DNA from: Novacetimonas pomaceti
Lineage (GTDB): Bacteria > Pseudomonadota > Alphaproteobacteria > Acetobacterales > Acetobacteraceae
NCBI RefSeq assembly: GCF_003207955.1
Contig: NZ_NOXG01000001.1
Location: forward strand, 186,001-250,000
Direction: 5' to 3'
DNA length: 64,000 bases
In this document: piece after piece, positions 10,333 to 19,992 of the stretch
Position numbering within the stretch: the first letter of the stretch is position 1
Layout: every line of letters begins with the position of its first letter
Notes under the pieces: model-generated
The model's database searches: none
Told to the model about the DNA's origin: nothing
Seen by the model: only the letters and a program-made list of their open reading frames with translations
Program-made: the position numbers and the translations under genes

Positions 10333-10608
10333 ATGTCCGAAACAACCGAGATCAACCCCGCCGCCCGCCGCGTGGCCGTGGGTGCGCGTCGTCCGTTTTA
10401 CCGTCGCCGCAAGTCCTGCCCGTTCTCCGGCCCCAACGCGCCGCAGATCGACTACAAGGACGTGCGCCTGCTGAGCCGCTTCCTGTCCGAGCGTGGCAAG
10501 ATCGTCCCCAGCCGCATCACGGCAGTGTCCGCCAAGAAGCAGCGCGAACTGGCCCAGGCCATCAAGCGCGCCCGTTTCCTGGCCCTGCTGCCCTATATCG
10601 TAAGCTGA
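10333..10608 (+). CDS. rpsR: 30S ribosomal protein S18
   Basis: A 91-residue partner of S6. The family core is intact: RRRKSCPFSG, IDYKDVRLLSRFLSERGKI, PSRITAVSAKKQRELAQAI, KRARFLALLPY. The N-terminal 15 residues are a variable extension. It lies between rpsF and rplI, with a GGGAGG site for the next gene immediately after its stop. Confidence 0.98.
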   Translation: MSETTEINPAARRVAVGARRPFYRRRKSCPFSGPNAPQIDYKDVRLLSRFLSERGKIVPSRITAVSAKKQRELAQAIKRARFLALLPYIVS

Positions 10609-10621
10609 GGGAGGCAGAACC

Positions 10622-11224
10622 ATGTCCGCAGTAGAACTCATCCTGCTCCAGCGCGTCGAAAAGCTGGGCCAGATGGGCGAGATCGTCACGGTGAAGCCGG
10701 GCTATGCCCGCAACTTCCTGCTGCCCCAGGGCAAGGCGATCCGCGCCAACGCGCACAACCGCGAGCGTTTCGAGCGTGAGCGCGTGCAGCTTGAGGCCCA
10801 GAACCTGAAGCGTCGCGAAGAAGCCGAGCGCCTGTCCGAGCGCATGCACGGCCTGTCCGTCGTCCTGATCCGTCAGGCTGGCGACAGCGGAAGCCTGTAT
10901 GGCTCCGTCACCACCCGTGACATTGCAGAGGCCCTGACGCAGGCGGGCCTGACGGTTTCGCGTTCGCAGGTCATCCTGCCCGAACCCATCAAGCAGCTTG
11001 GTGTGTACGAAGTCCGCGTTGCGCTGCATCCCGAAGTTTCGATGCAGGTCAGCGTGAACGTCGCCCGTTCGGAAGAAGAAGCCGAGCGTCAGGCACGTGG
11101 CGAGGAAATCGGCGCCGAGCGCGACGATGACGCGTCCGGCTTTGTCGAGGAAGCGGTCGAAGTCGAAGCCGCCCCCGAGGAAGAAGCGCCCGTCGCCGCG
11201 ACGGAAGAACACCCCGCCGCCTGA
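10622..11224 (+). CDS. rplI: 50S ribosomal protein L9
   Basis: Large-subunit protein L9, 200 residues. The N-terminal domain carries the L9 signature (GQMGEIVTVKPGYARNFLLPQGKA). A long central helix follows (ERERVQLEAQNLKRREEAERL), then the C-terminal domain (LYGSVTTRDIAEAL). An acidic Glu/Ala-rich tail of about 40 residues extends beyond the usual length, as in many alphaproteobacteria. It ends the ribosomal operon and is followed by two hairpins. Confidence 0.98.
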   Translation: MSAVELILLQRVEKLGQMGEIVTVKPGYARNFLLPQGKAIRANAHNRERFERERVQLEAQNLKRREEAERLSERMHGLSVVLIRQAGDSGSLYGSVTTRDIAEALTQAGLTVSRSQVILPEPIKQLGVYEVRVALHPEVSMQVSVNVARSEEEAERQARGEEIGAERDDDASGFVEEAVEVEAAPEEEAPVAATEEHPAA

Positions 11225-11236
11225 ACAGGCCACGGG

Positions 11237-11263
11237 TCCGGCCCATCCCCGTGATGGGCCGGA
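11237..11263 (+). terminator. Hairpin after rplI
   Basis: A perfect 10-bp stem (TCCGGCCCAT / ATGGGCCGGA) with a seven-base loop, 13 bases after the rplI stop. There is no T-run directly after it, so it may be an RNA-stabilising hairpin ahead of the main terminator. Confidence 0.55.
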
Positions 11264-11278
11264 TGTTCATGCACGGCA

Positions 11279-11310
11279 GAAGGCCCGGCGGGATGTCCCG
11301 TCGGGCCTTC
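11279..11310. terminator. Rho-independent-type terminator between rplI and rsmA
   Basis: A stem of about 14 bp (GAAGGCCCGGCGGG / CCCGTCGGGCCTTC, one G-T pair) with a four-base loop, followed by TGTCATTTC. It lies between the convergent rplI and rsmA genes and may work in both directions. Confidence 0.75.
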
Positions 11311-11358
11311 TGTCATTTCATGGGCAATGTGACCAGGACCGTTGACCGGGACCGTCCC

Positions 11359-12213
11359 TTATAACGCGGGGGACAGGCGCTGCAGGTGGGCGCGGGCCAG
11401 CCTGTCGAAATCGGCGATGTCGAGTGTTTCCGCCCGGCGGTTGCCCGCGATGTCCGCCGCCTCCAGCAGGGCGTCGCCACCGATGCCGCGCAATGCGCCA
11501 CGCAGCATCTTGCGCCGCTGCCCGAATGCTGCGGCAGTGACCTGCTCCATGGCGCGGAACAGCGCCGCTGACGGCTGGCTGGGATGCGGGATCAGGTTCA
11601 CCACGGCGGAATGGACCTTTGGCGGCGGAAAGAACGCGCCGGGGGGGATGCTCATGACGATGCCGCACCGCGCGACCCATTGCGACAGCACCGCCAGGCG
11701 GCCGTAATGGTCCGAATCCGGCGTGGCGCAGATGCGCTGCGCCACCTCCAGCTGGAACATCAGCGTCAGGCGCGCCCAGCACGTCGCCTGTCGCAGCCAC
11801 CCGATCAGCAGCGGGGTGCCGACATTATAGGGCAGGTTGGCGACGATCTGGCGCGGCGCGGGGCACAGCGTGGACAGGTCGCGACGCATGGCGTCGGCCT
11901 CGATCACATGCAGCCGGCCGGGATGGGACGCCGCCAGTTCATTCATGATGACGATGGCGCGGGGATCGACCTCCACCACCGTCACGCTCGCGGCCGGGGT
12001 CTGCAGCAGCGCGCGGGTCAGGCCACCGGGACCGGGGCCGACCTCCACCACGTTCACGCCCTCCAGCCTGCCGGCCATGCTGGCGATGCGGCCGGTGATG
12101 CCGGGATCAAGCAGGAAATGCTGCCCCAGCGACTTGCGGGCATCAAGGCCGTGGCGCGCGATCACGTCGCGCAGGGACTCCTGCGGCGCGACGCCGGGGG
12201 AAGGGATGGTCAT
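11359..12213 (-). CDS. rsmA: 16S rRNA (adenine1518/1519-N6)-dimethyltransferase
   Basis: KsgA/RsmA dimethylates two adjacent adenines in helix 45 of 16S rRNA during 30S maturation. The 284 residues include the typical KSLGQHFLLD opening, the SAM-binding VVEVGPGPGGLTRALL loop and the catalytic NLPYNVGTPLL (NLPY) motif. Last gene of lptF-lptG-lptD-surA-rsmA; it starts 11 bases after surA with only a weak ribosome site, so translation is probably coupled. pdxA, often found between surA and rsmA in proteobacteria, is absent here. Confidence 0.97.
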   Translation of the reverse strand: MTIPSPGVAPQESLRDVIARHGLDARKSLGQHFLLDPGITGRIASMAGRLEGVNVVEVGPGPGGLTRALLQTPAASVTVVEVDPRAIVIMNELAASHPGRLHVIEADAMRRDLSTLCPAPRQIVANLPYNVGTPLLIGWLRQATCWARLTLMFQLEVAQRICATPDSDHYGRLAVLSQWVARCGIVMSIPPGAFFPPPKVHSAVVNLIPHPSQPSAALFRAMEQVTAAAFGQRRKMLRGALRGIGGDALLEAADIAGNRRAETLDIADFDRLARAHLQRLSPAL

Positions 12214-12224
12214 GCCAGCCGCGA

Positions 12225-13613
12225 TCAGGACTTGGAACGCATGTCGATGACCGCGCGGCGATGCAGGTCGCGGTCAAGCTGGCGCGATGTCTGCTCCACA
12301 CGTTCATTCAGCAGCTGGTCGGCAATCTCGCTGGGGGTCTGGAGCGCGACGTTGCGTTCCTCGCGCTTGCAGACCATCAGCACCGCGATGCCATCCATCG
12401 ACACCAGCGGGTGGCTGGGCTGTCCAACGGCCAGTTCGTCCAGCACGGCGCGCATCTGCGGGTTCATCCGGTCCACGCGGACCTCGCCCGGGTCGCTGGG
12501 ATGCTTTTCACCGAATTTCTTGTTCAGGGCCTCAAGCTCGTCACAGGACTTCACCTTGCCGGAAATGTCGTTGGCCTGCGCCAGCGTCTGTTTCTGCTGG
12601 TCGGTGGGGTCCTGCGGGTTCAGCGGCTGCGTGAAGGGAAGAAAAGCCTGCCGGATGGATACGATGGTCGCCATTTCATGGCCCACCGTGCGACGGCTGT
12701 TGACGGTGGCGATCACATAGCCGCCCGCGACGCGGATGGGGTTGGAAATCGCCCCGTCGGGCATCTTGCGCGCGACCTCGACCACTTCGGGGTCAAGGCT
12801 GTCTTCCTGCGTCCAGCCCAGAAGTCCGCCCTCAAGCGCACTCTGGCTCTGGGAAAACTGTGCCGCGACGATAGGGAATGGCGCGCCCTCGCGCAGTTCC
12901 TGGATGATGGTCTCGGTGAATTTCAGCTCGGTCTCGGGGTGATGCGGATCCTCGACGGGGACGAAGATCTCGCTGATCATGTACTGTGGCTTGCCATCCT
13001 CGCGCTTCAGCGCGTCGATGCGCTGCTGGATTTCGGTGGCGGTGATGCGACCGCGTGAGCCGGTTTCCATGCGCAGCACCTGCGACCAGCCGACCTGCAC
13101 GCGGATCTGGTCGATCAGGGTGGTCAGCGAGACACCGTCCTGCGCCATCTGGTTGCGCAGGGAATTCTCCGGCATGTTGTTGCGATGTTCGATGCCCGCG
13201 ATGGCGGCGGCGATCTGCGCGACCGGCACGTTGATGTGCCGTTCCAGCATCGCCTCCATCCGCAGGCGTTCGTCAATCAGCTGGCGCACGATCTGCGGCC
13301 GCAGTCGGTTCATGACGTCATCGCTGACGTCAAGGCCGGAGGACAGCGCGAACAGGCGCCCGCGCGTGTCCACGTCACGTTTCGTCAGGACCGACCCGTT
13401 GACGATGGCGACGATGGAATCCTCGTTCTCGGGCTCTGCTTCCGGATTGCCTGCCACCTTGTGGCGCGCGTGATGCGTGCCCGCCGCGTGGGCATCCGGG
13501 CCGATGACCGCGCCCATCGCCGATGTCATCATCAGACCCGCCCCCATCAGGAACGCCTGCCGGACCGCGCGACGGGAAGGAACACTGCCACGGATAGCGG
13601 AAAACCAACGCAT
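12225..13613 (-). CDS. surA: Periplasmic peptidyl-prolyl isomerase/chaperone SurA
   Basis: Helps outer-membrane beta-barrels, including LptD, fold in the periplasm. The 462-residue protein has an N-terminal Arg-rich signal sequence with a hydrophobic core (FLMGAGLMMTSAMGAVIG) ending at AHAAG. The chaperone domain (IVAIVNGSVLTKRDVDTRGR) comes next. One clear parvulin domain (YMISEIFVPVED to GGYVIATVNSRR) follows, and the second is degenerate. A C-terminal helix closes the chaperone domain (LNERVEQTSRQLDRDLHRRA). It is directly downstream of its client gene lptD (23 bases). Confidence 0.95.
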   Translation of the reverse strand: MRWFSAIRGSVPSRRAVRQAFLMGAGLMMTSAMGAVIGPDAHAAGTHHARHKVAGNPEAEPENEDSIVAIVNGSVLTKRDVDTRGRLFALSSGLDVSDDVMNRLRPQIVRQLIDERLRMEAMLERHINVPVAQIAAAIAGIEHRNNMPENSLRNQMAQDGVSLTTLIDQIRVQVGWSQVLRMETGSRGRITATEIQQRIDALKREDGKPQYMISEIFVPVEDPHHPETELKFTETIIQELREGAPFPIVAAQFSQSQSALEGGLLGWTQEDSLDPEVVEVARKMPDGAISNPIRVAGGYVIATVNSRRTVGHEMATIVSIRQAFLPFTQPLNPQDPTDQQKQTLAQANDISGKVKSCDELEALNKKFGEKHPSDPGEVRVDRMNPQMRAVLDELAVGQPSHPLVSMDGIAVLMVCKREERNVALQTPSEIADQLLNERVEQTSRQLDRDLHRRAVIDMRSKS

Positions 13614-13636
13614 TCAGATCAATCTTTCACGCATCA

Positions 13637-16129
13637 TCAGCCATTCATGCCAAACGAACCGATGGTCTTGAACGTCAGGGAGAACATTACGGTCGAATTG
13701 CTCTGCTGACCACCAATTGTGGTGTACTGCTTGAGGTACATCACATCAATGCCGAAACAGTCATTCTGGTACCCCGCGTCCCCACCGACGGACACGCTCT
13801 GCTTACGCGCCAGGCTGCGGCGGATATAGGCCGCAAGGTGCCAGTTGTCCCACGTCGTCGATGCGCCGAATGTCAGTTCGCTGATGGGCTTATAGTAAAT
13901 CGAAGGCGGGGTGGAGGAATAGGGGTTATTTGCGTAATAATAGTAAGGCGTCACGGGTTCATAGATATAGCCCCCGTTGACACGGAAATACTTGAACCCC
14001 GCGCTTCCCAGCGCATCGGCGAAATCGACACGCCCGGCATAGGGGTCAAGCCGCATCTTGCCATCGAAATCGAAAAAGCGGTTGGGCACGATGCGCGTGC
14101 CCATCACCACGTCGGACAGGTGGTGGCTCAGCCCCGAATAGGGGATGCGGTCATGTTCGACATGTTCCTGGAAACTTTCACCGATCAGGGCATCGATCTG
14201 GTGGCCGTTCCATGTCCAGTTCGTATGCAGCCCCACATTGGCGCGCAGCCCCCCGTCAAGGCGGTCCGTGCCGGAATAGCGGTTCAGCGCGAACAGGGTC
14301 TGGTCCGTGAATTCGTAGGTCAGGCTGTCCTCGTTGGGGATGTAGCGCGATGAACTGTTGCCGGTATTGGGGGCGGCGATGACCTGTGCGATCGGTTCGA
14401 GGATTTCCGTGCCCCGGCCGTGGTTGAACGTGCGCAGGAAGGGCCAGTTGAGCTTCAGCGCCACCGTCGGCAGGACCTCGCCCGCGACCTGGCTGCGCGT
14501 GGTCCTGGCATAGTTTGGCTGTTCGTTAAGCTGTGTCGCGCGGTGAATGGCCGATTCGACATGCAGCGTCAGGTCCCATATCTGCCCCAGCGAATTGCGG
14601 AACGGCCGGTCCCAGTTCAGCGTCAGCTGCCCGCGCTGGTCCGATGTCCCGTTTTCACGATAGACATAGAAATCCGTCGTATCGAGGCTGAAGCGTCCGC
14701 CCAGCGCGTCGGGCTGCCCGAAATAGCTGTAGGTGTAACGCGGCAGGACCCACGGCAGGTCGCGGTTGTGGATGACGCCCTCGTTCAGTCCCTGATAGGC
14801 CTGCGCATCGATGCGCGAATACGATCCGGTGCCAAATCCCTCGAGGTAGATGTTCGAATTGAGGGTATCCTGCCCGTATCCCGATATGCGGTAATCGCGC
14901 ATGTAGTTCGCGGAACTGGCGACATTGATGTGCGCGCCCAGACGCCACGTCTTGTTCAGCGAAAACTGCCCCGAGCCGAAGAAGTATCCCTGAACGCCGT
15001 GGTTGTCCTTGCTTTCGACATCCTGGCCGAAGGTGTTGGTGTAGTTGATGTCGTGATGGGTATCATAGGCGATGCCGGCGCGCAGGTTGAGGTGCCCGAA
15101 ATTGAAGCGGTGGCGGTACTGCGCGCTGAGCTGTGGTCCCGTGCGCGTGGAAAACAGCCCTTCGGCCACCAGGTCCGACTGACCGTCGATCACCCAGTAG
15201 TACGGGATGGTCACGTACGTGCCGAGATAGCGGTTATGCGGGGTGAAGCCCGGCGTCAGGAAGCCGCTCTGCCTGCGTACCGACGGATCCGTCATGGAGA
15301 AGGCAGGCAGGTAGAAGATCGGCACGCCAAAGAAATCGACGAACGCGTCGCGGAACTCGATGCGCTTGTGCTGCAGGTCGTGCGACGCGTCATAGGCACG
15401 GATCTGCCAGAACGGCGCGCGTTCGGGATGGCGTTCGCACAGTTCGCACGCGGTATAGACGACGCGTGTCAGGTCATTGACCTTCCCGCCCGTGCGCCGC
15501 ACGCCGTTTGCCGCCATGCGCGCGTTGTCGTCCATCTGCGCGTACATCTTGCTCATGATGCCGTCGCGCATGCCGTTGCTCAGTTCGGCATAGCTGGTGA
15601 ACATCACCGTGCCGTCGGGTTCGACCAGCGCCACATTCCCCGTGGCGGAGGCCACGCCGGTATTGCGGTCATAGACCACCTTGTCGGCGCGCATGATCTG
15701 GTCATTCTGCCAGATCTGGACATTGCCGGTCCAGATCGCCAGGCCGTTCTTGCTGTCATAGGCGACATGGTCGGCCTGGAAGGTCACCGGTTCGCCCGTT
15801 GATACGGTTCCCGACTGTATCCCGCCCTGCGCCTTGCCGGATGCCGGGCTGTCCGACTGGGCCGCCTGGGAGCGGACATGGCGGCTGCGGCTGGAGGCGG
15901 TCCTGGCTGCGGGCAGGCTCTGTGACGCGTCGGGCGCTGCCTGCGCCGCCGATTGCGTGGCCGCGCGTGCGGAATTCAGGCCCGGTGCAAGGCCCCCGAT
16001 CATCCCCCCCAGTAACGTTCCCCCCAGTATCGTCGCCGACAGCAGCCATCCGCGCGACACGCGTCGCGGCGGGTCACGATGCGTGCGCTCATTATCGCCG
16101 GTGCGCGGGAAGGGGAAGGGACGGGCCAT
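13637..16129 (-). CDS. lptD: LPS assembly outer-membrane protein LptD
   Basis: The beta-barrel that inserts lipopolysaccharide into the outer leaflet with LptE. It has 830 residues when started at the ATG that overlaps the lptG stop (TAATG). A signal/anchor region lies at about residues 25-50 (GWLLSATILGGTLLGG). Next is the OstA/LptA-like jellyroll domain (VTFQADHVAYDSKNGLAIWT). The conserved CELCERHPERAPFW cysteine motif follows, then the long barrel domain. It ends in aromatic-rich strands and a C-terminal NG. The longer frame reaching 16195 runs into lptG and is not used. Confidence 0.95.
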   Translation of the reverse strand: MARPFPFPRTGDNERTHRDPPRRVSRGWLLSATILGGTLLGGMIGGLAPGLNSARAATQSAAQAAPDASQSLPAARTASSRSRHVRSQAAQSDSPASGKAQGGIQSGTVSTGEPVTFQADHVAYDSKNGLAIWTGNVQIWQNDQIMRADKVVYDRNTGVASATGNVALVEPDGTVMFTSYAELSNGMRDGIMSKMYAQMDDNARMAANGVRRTGGKVNDLTRVVYTACELCERHPERAPFWQIRAYDASHDLQHKRIEFRDAFVDFFGVPIFYLPAFSMTDPSVRRQSGFLTPGFTPHNRYLGTYVTIPYYWVIDGQSDLVAEGLFSTRTGPQLSAQYRHRFNFGHLNLRAGIAYDTHHDINYTNTFGQDVESKDNHGVQGYFFGSGQFSLNKTWRLGAHINVASSANYMRDYRISGYGQDTLNSNIYLEGFGTGSYSRIDAQAYQGLNEGVIHNRDLPWVLPRYTYSYFGQPDALGGRFSLDTTDFYVYRENGTSDQRGQLTLNWDRPFRNSLGQIWDLTLHVESAIHRATQLNEQPNYARTTRSQVAGEVLPTVALKLNWPFLRTFNHGRGTEILEPIAQVIAAPNTGNSSSRYIPNEDSLTYEFTDQTLFALNRYSGTDRLDGGLRANVGLHTNWTWNGHQIDALIGESFQEHVEHDRIPYSGLSHHLSDVVMGTRIVPNRFFDFDGKMRLDPYAGRVDFADALGSAGFKYFRVNGGYIYEPVTPYYYYANNPYSSTPPSIYYKPISELTFGASTTWDNWHLAAYIRRSLARKQSVSVGGDAGYQNDCFGIDVMYLKQYTTIGGQQSNSTVMFSLTFKTIGSFGMNG

Positions 16130-17244
16130 TATCCGTCCTCTAGATGAAGAAGTAGCGAAACTGCAAGACAAAGCCCCGCCCCGGTGGGCGCCCATGCGGC
16201 AAGGACAGGGGGAAGTGCGCCGGATTCACCGAACTGCGCCGCGATCTTGGAAATGGCGAACAGGGCGAAACCGGCCCCGACGCCAAGGCTGATCATGCGC
16301 ACGACGCCCCCCCGGCGGGCGGGGCGCATGGAAAATCCGGCCGCCACCAGCGCCATAGTGCCGCACAGGATCGGCAGGGTCAGCAGGCTCTGGAACCGCA
16401 GCCGGTGCCGGATGGAGGAAAATCCCGAATGGTTCAGCAGCTTGATGAACCCCGGCAGCGCCCATACCGACAGCGTGTTGGGGGAGGCGAAGCTGTCCTG
16501 TACCCCCGCAAGCGTCAGGTCGGCCGGCAGGGTCATATGCCCCATGTCCACCGGGTTTTCATCGGGGCGCAGCAGGCGGGCGTCGTCGAGCACCCATCGT
16601 CCGTTCCCCAGATAGCCGCGTCCCGCCTCGATCCGCGCCAGCATGCGGTCGTGGCCGTCAAGGCGATAGACGCTGATGTCGGAAATGCGCATCACGTTGC
16701 CCTGCAGCTTCACATGCCGGGCATGGATGATGGCGACGCCATGATCGGTCAGGCCGTTGTCCGACTGGCGCAGCCACAGGGTGCCGCCGCTCATGTTCAG
16801 GGCCTTGCCCGTATTGTCGCGCAGGTACTGCTGGTCCAGGATTTCCGCACGGCGGTACATGGCCGATGACAGGGGACTTATGACCGTGGTGGACAGCGCG
16901 CCGATCAGCACGGCGCACCCGACCGGTCCCGTCAGGAACTGCCACGCCGAAATCCCCGCCGCGCGCGCCACCACCAGTTCGGAGGAACGCGCCAGCCGCC
17001 AGAAACAGATGATCCCCCCCAGCAGGACGCCAAAGGGCAGGATTTCCAGCATGGCGAAGGGAATGTGCAGCATCGCGATTTCGCTGACGAGGGAGGCCGG
17101 CACATTGGGACGGGTGGAGACGCGACGCAGCAGGTCGATGAAATCGAACAGCGTGATCAGCCCCGTCAGGAAGGCGATCACCGCCAGCACGGCATAGGTG
17201 AACTGCCGCGCGATATACAGGGAAAGGGTAAGGGCGAAGTTCAT
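16129..17244 (-). CDS. lptG: LPS export ABC transporter permease LptG
   Basis: One of the two inner-membrane permeases that, with LptB2, push LPS onto the LptC-A-D bridge. It has 371 residues. N-terminal membrane helices (YIARQFTYAVLAVIAFLTGL) include the coupling motif ELVVARAAGIS. A periplasmic beta-jellyroll (about residues 130-260) follows, then three C-terminal helices. The ATG at 17244 overlaps the lptF stop by four bases (ATGA), and its stop overlaps the lptD start. lptB is not in this window. Confidence 0.95.
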   Translation of the reverse strand: MNFALTLSLYIARQFTYAVLAVIAFLTGLITLFDFIDLLRRVSTRPNVPASLVSEIAMLHIPFAMLEILPFGVLLGGIICFWRLARSSELVVARAAGISAWQFLTGPVGCAVLIGALSTTVISPLSSAMYRRAEILDQQYLRDNTGKALNMSGGTLWLRQSDNGLTDHGVAIIHARHVKLQGNVMRISDISVYRLDGHDRMLARIEAGRGYLGNGRWVLDDARLLRPDENPVDMGHMTLPADLTLAGVQDSFASPNTLSVWALPGFIKLLNHSGFSSIRHRLRFQSLLTLPILCGTMALVAAGFSMRPARRGGVVRMISLGVGAGFALFAISKIAAQFGESGALPPVLAAWAPTGAGLCLAVSLLLHLEDG

Positions 17245-18401
17245 TGCGGCGATTGAGCCCGCGGCGCGGCGCGGCGGCCACCCGCTTCCGGCCAGAACAG
17301 GATGGCCAGGCAGACCAGTCCCGGCACGATGGCGCATACCCACATCAGCGGGATCAGCGTGAGGTTTCGGCTGGCGAGGTTCTGCACCAGCAGCGTCAGC
17401 GACTGCATCGCCACGACCGCGAGCGTCGCGGCCACGGGGCGCGTGATGTTGCCATGGCGTGAAAACCCGCCCCCCAATGCGCTGAGCAGCCCGATCATGG
17501 CGAAGGAAAAGGCGCAGAAGGGCGAGGCGAGGCGGCGCCATCCCTCGATGATCATCTTCTTTTCGTCGCGCGGCGAAAACTGCCGCAGGTTGGGATGCAG
17601 CAGTTCCGACAGCGGCAGTTCGTTTGCATCGGGCTGGCGGGCATGCGGTCCATGGGAACTGGTCAGGTCGATGGTGTTGCGCGCGAAGCTCAGCACGTTC
17701 AGCCGTCCGGTCTTGCGGTCGATTTCCTGCCGCGACCCGTTGAACAGGACCACGCGGGGCTGGTCGTTGATGATGACCAGGCTTCCTTCCTCCGCCAGGA
17801 TGGTGGCCTGCGCGTCGGGCTGGCGGTCGTCCTCGACCATGATGCCATGCAGCATGCCATTTTCGTCACGGGCGCGGATATAGACGGTCATGTTGTCGGA
17901 CACCTGCGTGAATACCCCGTCCTGGATCAGGAAGGCCGCCATCTTGTTGCGGATCTGGTATTCATACTGGCGAAAGGCATGATACGACGCCGGCACGATC
18001 CATAGGTTCAGCATGAAGCATATCAGCGTCGAAATGGCCGCGCACAGCAGGGCCGGGCGCGCCATCATGAACGGTGACAGGCCCGCCGCCTGCATGACCG
18101 TCAGCTCACGGTCCGATCCCAGCCGCTGATAGACGAACTGCACCACGACGAATGTGGTGATCGGCAGGATGACCGCGACAAAGGACGGGATCAGCAGGCT
18201 GGTCAGCTGGATGAACACCCGCAGCGACAGCCCGCGCCCCACCACCAGCGATACGAAATGCAGCGACTGCGTCAGCCAGATCAGGACAGCCAGCGCCCCC
18301 GTCGTCGCGACAAGCGCCAGCAGCAGCTGCCGCAGGACATAGCGGTCCAGAATCGACAGGCGCGTGGAAAGGCGTTGGGTGACGGGGTAGGCGACAGGCA
18401 T
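17241..18401 (-). CDS. lptF: LPS export ABC transporter permease LptF
   Basis: Partner permease of LptG, 386 residues. The N-terminus SILDRYVLRQLLLALVATTG is typical. The coupling region SDRELTVMQAAGLSP lies in the cytoplasmic loop after the third helix. The periplasmic domain includes VYIRARDENG and LVIINDQPRVVLFNG. C-terminal helices end with ALGGGFSRHGN and LIPLMWVCAIVPGL. First gene of the lptFG-lptD-surA-rsmA operon. The 106 bases upstream are comparatively AT-rich and probably hold the promoter. Confidence 0.95.
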   Translation of the reverse strand: MPVAYPVTQRLSTRLSILDRYVLRQLLLALVATTGALAVLIWLTQSLHFVSLVVGRGLSLRVFIQLTSLLIPSFVAVILPITTFVVVQFVYQRLGSDRELTVMQAAGLSPFMMARPALLCAAISTLICFMLNLWIVPASYHAFRQYEYQIRNKMAAFLIQDGVFTQVSDNMTVYIRARDENGMLHGIMVEDDRQPDAQATILAEEGSLVIINDQPRVVLFNGSRQEIDRKTGRLNVLSFARNTIDLTSSHGPHARQPDANELPLSELLHPNLRQFSPRDEKKMIIEGWRRLASPFCAFSFAMIGLLSALGGGFSRHGNITRPVAATLAVVAMQSLTLLVQNLASRNLTLIPLMWVCAIVPGLVCLAILFWPEAGGRRAAPRAQSPQ

Positions 18402-18507
18402 GCCCCTGTCTAGCTCTCATCGCGATGCATAAAAAGGTGTGTTACCGTACTCGTCTGAAACAGTGTGTATTTTCCTGTCATCTTGCCGGGGTGTCCCGCC
18501 GGCCATG

Positions 18508-19992
18508 TCACGCGGCGCCTGACGCGGGAGCGGAGGCGGGGACGGATGTGGCGGGTGGAAAGATTTTTCCGGGATTCATCAGGTTGAGCGGATCGAGTGC
18601 CGCCTTGATCCGCCGCATGGTCGCAAGTTCCGCGCCGCCGCGCCATTCGGCCATCATGTAGGGTTTGAGCTGCCCCACACCGTGTTCGGCGGAAAAGGAC
18701 CCGTCCAGGTCCCGTACGATATCGGCCACCGTATCCATGATGTCATGCGCGCGCGCCAGGAAGGCGTCGCCGGACATGTCGGTGGGCTGCACCAGGTTGA
18801 AATGGATGTTGCCATCGCCCAGATGGCCAAACGGCGCGGGACGGATGCCGGGGATCAGTTCCTCGCACGCGCGGGTGGCGCGCGCGATCAGTTCCGGGAC
18901 GCGCGATACGGGGACGGAGACATCGTTCTTCACGCTTGCGCCCGCGCGTTTCTGCGCCTCCGCATGTTCCTCGCGCAGTTTCCACAGGTTCGTGCGCTGT
19001 CCCTCGCTCTCGGCCATGACCGCGTCGGTGACGATGCCATTTTCCATCGCATCGGCCAGCACGCCTTCCATGAACTCGCGCAGGTTGGCGTCGGGGCGGG
19101 GGGTCGCCAGTTCCACCAGCACATAGGCCGGCGCGGGCTGTTCCAGCGGCAGGGCCGCGCCGGGGATCAGTTCGTTCACCAGCGCCATGCCAGTGCCCGA
19201 CATGTATTCGAACGCCTGGATCAGGGCGGGGTCAAGCGCGCGGAACGCGCTGAACAGCGCAAGCGCGCCCTGCGCATCCCCGACGGCGCACAGTGCGACC
19301 TCCACCTCCTTCGGCGCGGGCTGGAGCTGGATGATCGCCCGCGTGATGAAGCCCAGCGTCCCTTCGGAACCGACAAACAGCTGGCGCAGGGCGTATCCGG
19401 TATTGTCCTTGCGCAACCGGCGCAGGCCATGGAACACCTCCCCATCGGGCAGGACCGCCTCCAGCCCCAGCACCAGTTCGCGGGCATTGCCGTACCGCAC
19501 CGTGTTGTTGCCGCCCGCGTTCGTCGCAAGGACGCCGCCCATCTGCGCCGACCCTTCGGACGAAATCGACAGCGGCAGCATCATCCCCGCGTCCCGCGCG
19601 GCGTCCTGCGCCACCTTCAGGGGAACCCCCGCCTCGACCTCCATCGTCATTTCGTGGGGGTCGATCCCGCGGATGTGGTTCATGCGCGACATGCAGATGA
19701 CGATTTCGCGGCCGCTGTCATCGGGGGTCGCGCCGCCCACCATGCTGGTGTTGCCGCCCTGTGGCACCATCGGCACGCCATGCGCCACGCACAGCCGCAC
19801 CGCCGCCGACAGCGCGTCGGTATCGGCCGGGCGCAGCACCGCCAGCGCCCGGCCATGATACAGGTTGCGCCAGTCGGTGCAGAACGGGTCGATGTCGTCC
19901 GCCGCCGTCAGGACGCCCGCGGGGCCAAGCACGTCCGCAAGCTGTTCGAGCAGGCGCGTATGATCGACGGGGGCGGGGGCTGCGGCGGTCAT
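18508..19992 (-). CDS. FAD-binding 2-hydroxyacid dehydrogenase (D-lactate / D-2-hydroxyglutarate / GlcD type)
   Basis: A 494-residue member of the vanillyl-alcohol-oxidase flavoprotein family. The N-terminal FAD-binding domain has MVPQGGNTSMVGGA and ISSEGSAQMGGVLATNAGG. The C-terminal substrate domain has the conserved GHLGDGNIHFN and SAEHGVGQLK motifs. These fit oxidation of a D-2-hydroxyacid, but the exact acid cannot be told from sequence. It starts on an ATGA overlap with the preceding membrane-protein gene, so it belongs to the cysQ-Sua5 operon. No partner iron-sulphur subunit (GlcF type) is adjacent. Confidence 0.88.
   Translation of the reverse strand: MTAAAPAPVDHTRLLEQLADVLGPAGVLTAADDIDPFCTDWRNLYHGRALAVLRPADTDALSAAVRLCVAHGVPMVPQGGNTSMVGGATPDDSGREIVICMSRMNHIRGIDPHEMTMEVEAGVPLKVAQDAARDAGMMLPLSISSEGSAQMGGVLATNAGGNNTVRYGNARELVLGLEAVLPDGEVFHGLRRLRKDNTGYALRQLFVGSEGTLGFITRAIIQLQPAPKEVEVALCAVGDAQGALALFSAFRALDPALIQAFEYMSGTGMALVNELIPGAALPLEQPAPAYVLVELATPRPDANLREFMEGVLADAMENGIVTDAVMAESEGQRTNLWKLREEHAEAQKRAGASVKNDVSVPVSRVPELIARATRACEELIPGIRPAPFGHLGDGNIHFNLVQPTDMSGDAFLARAHDIMDTVADIVRDLDGSFSAEHGVGQLKPYMMAEWRGGAELATMRRIKAALDPLNLMNPGKIFPPATSVPASAPASGAA

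Noticed and set aside
16129..17541. A longer LptG start at 17541
   Set aside because: The extra 99 residues lie antiparallel to no feature but overlap lptF in another frame and do not match the family; the ATGA overlap at 17244 is the normal arrangement.
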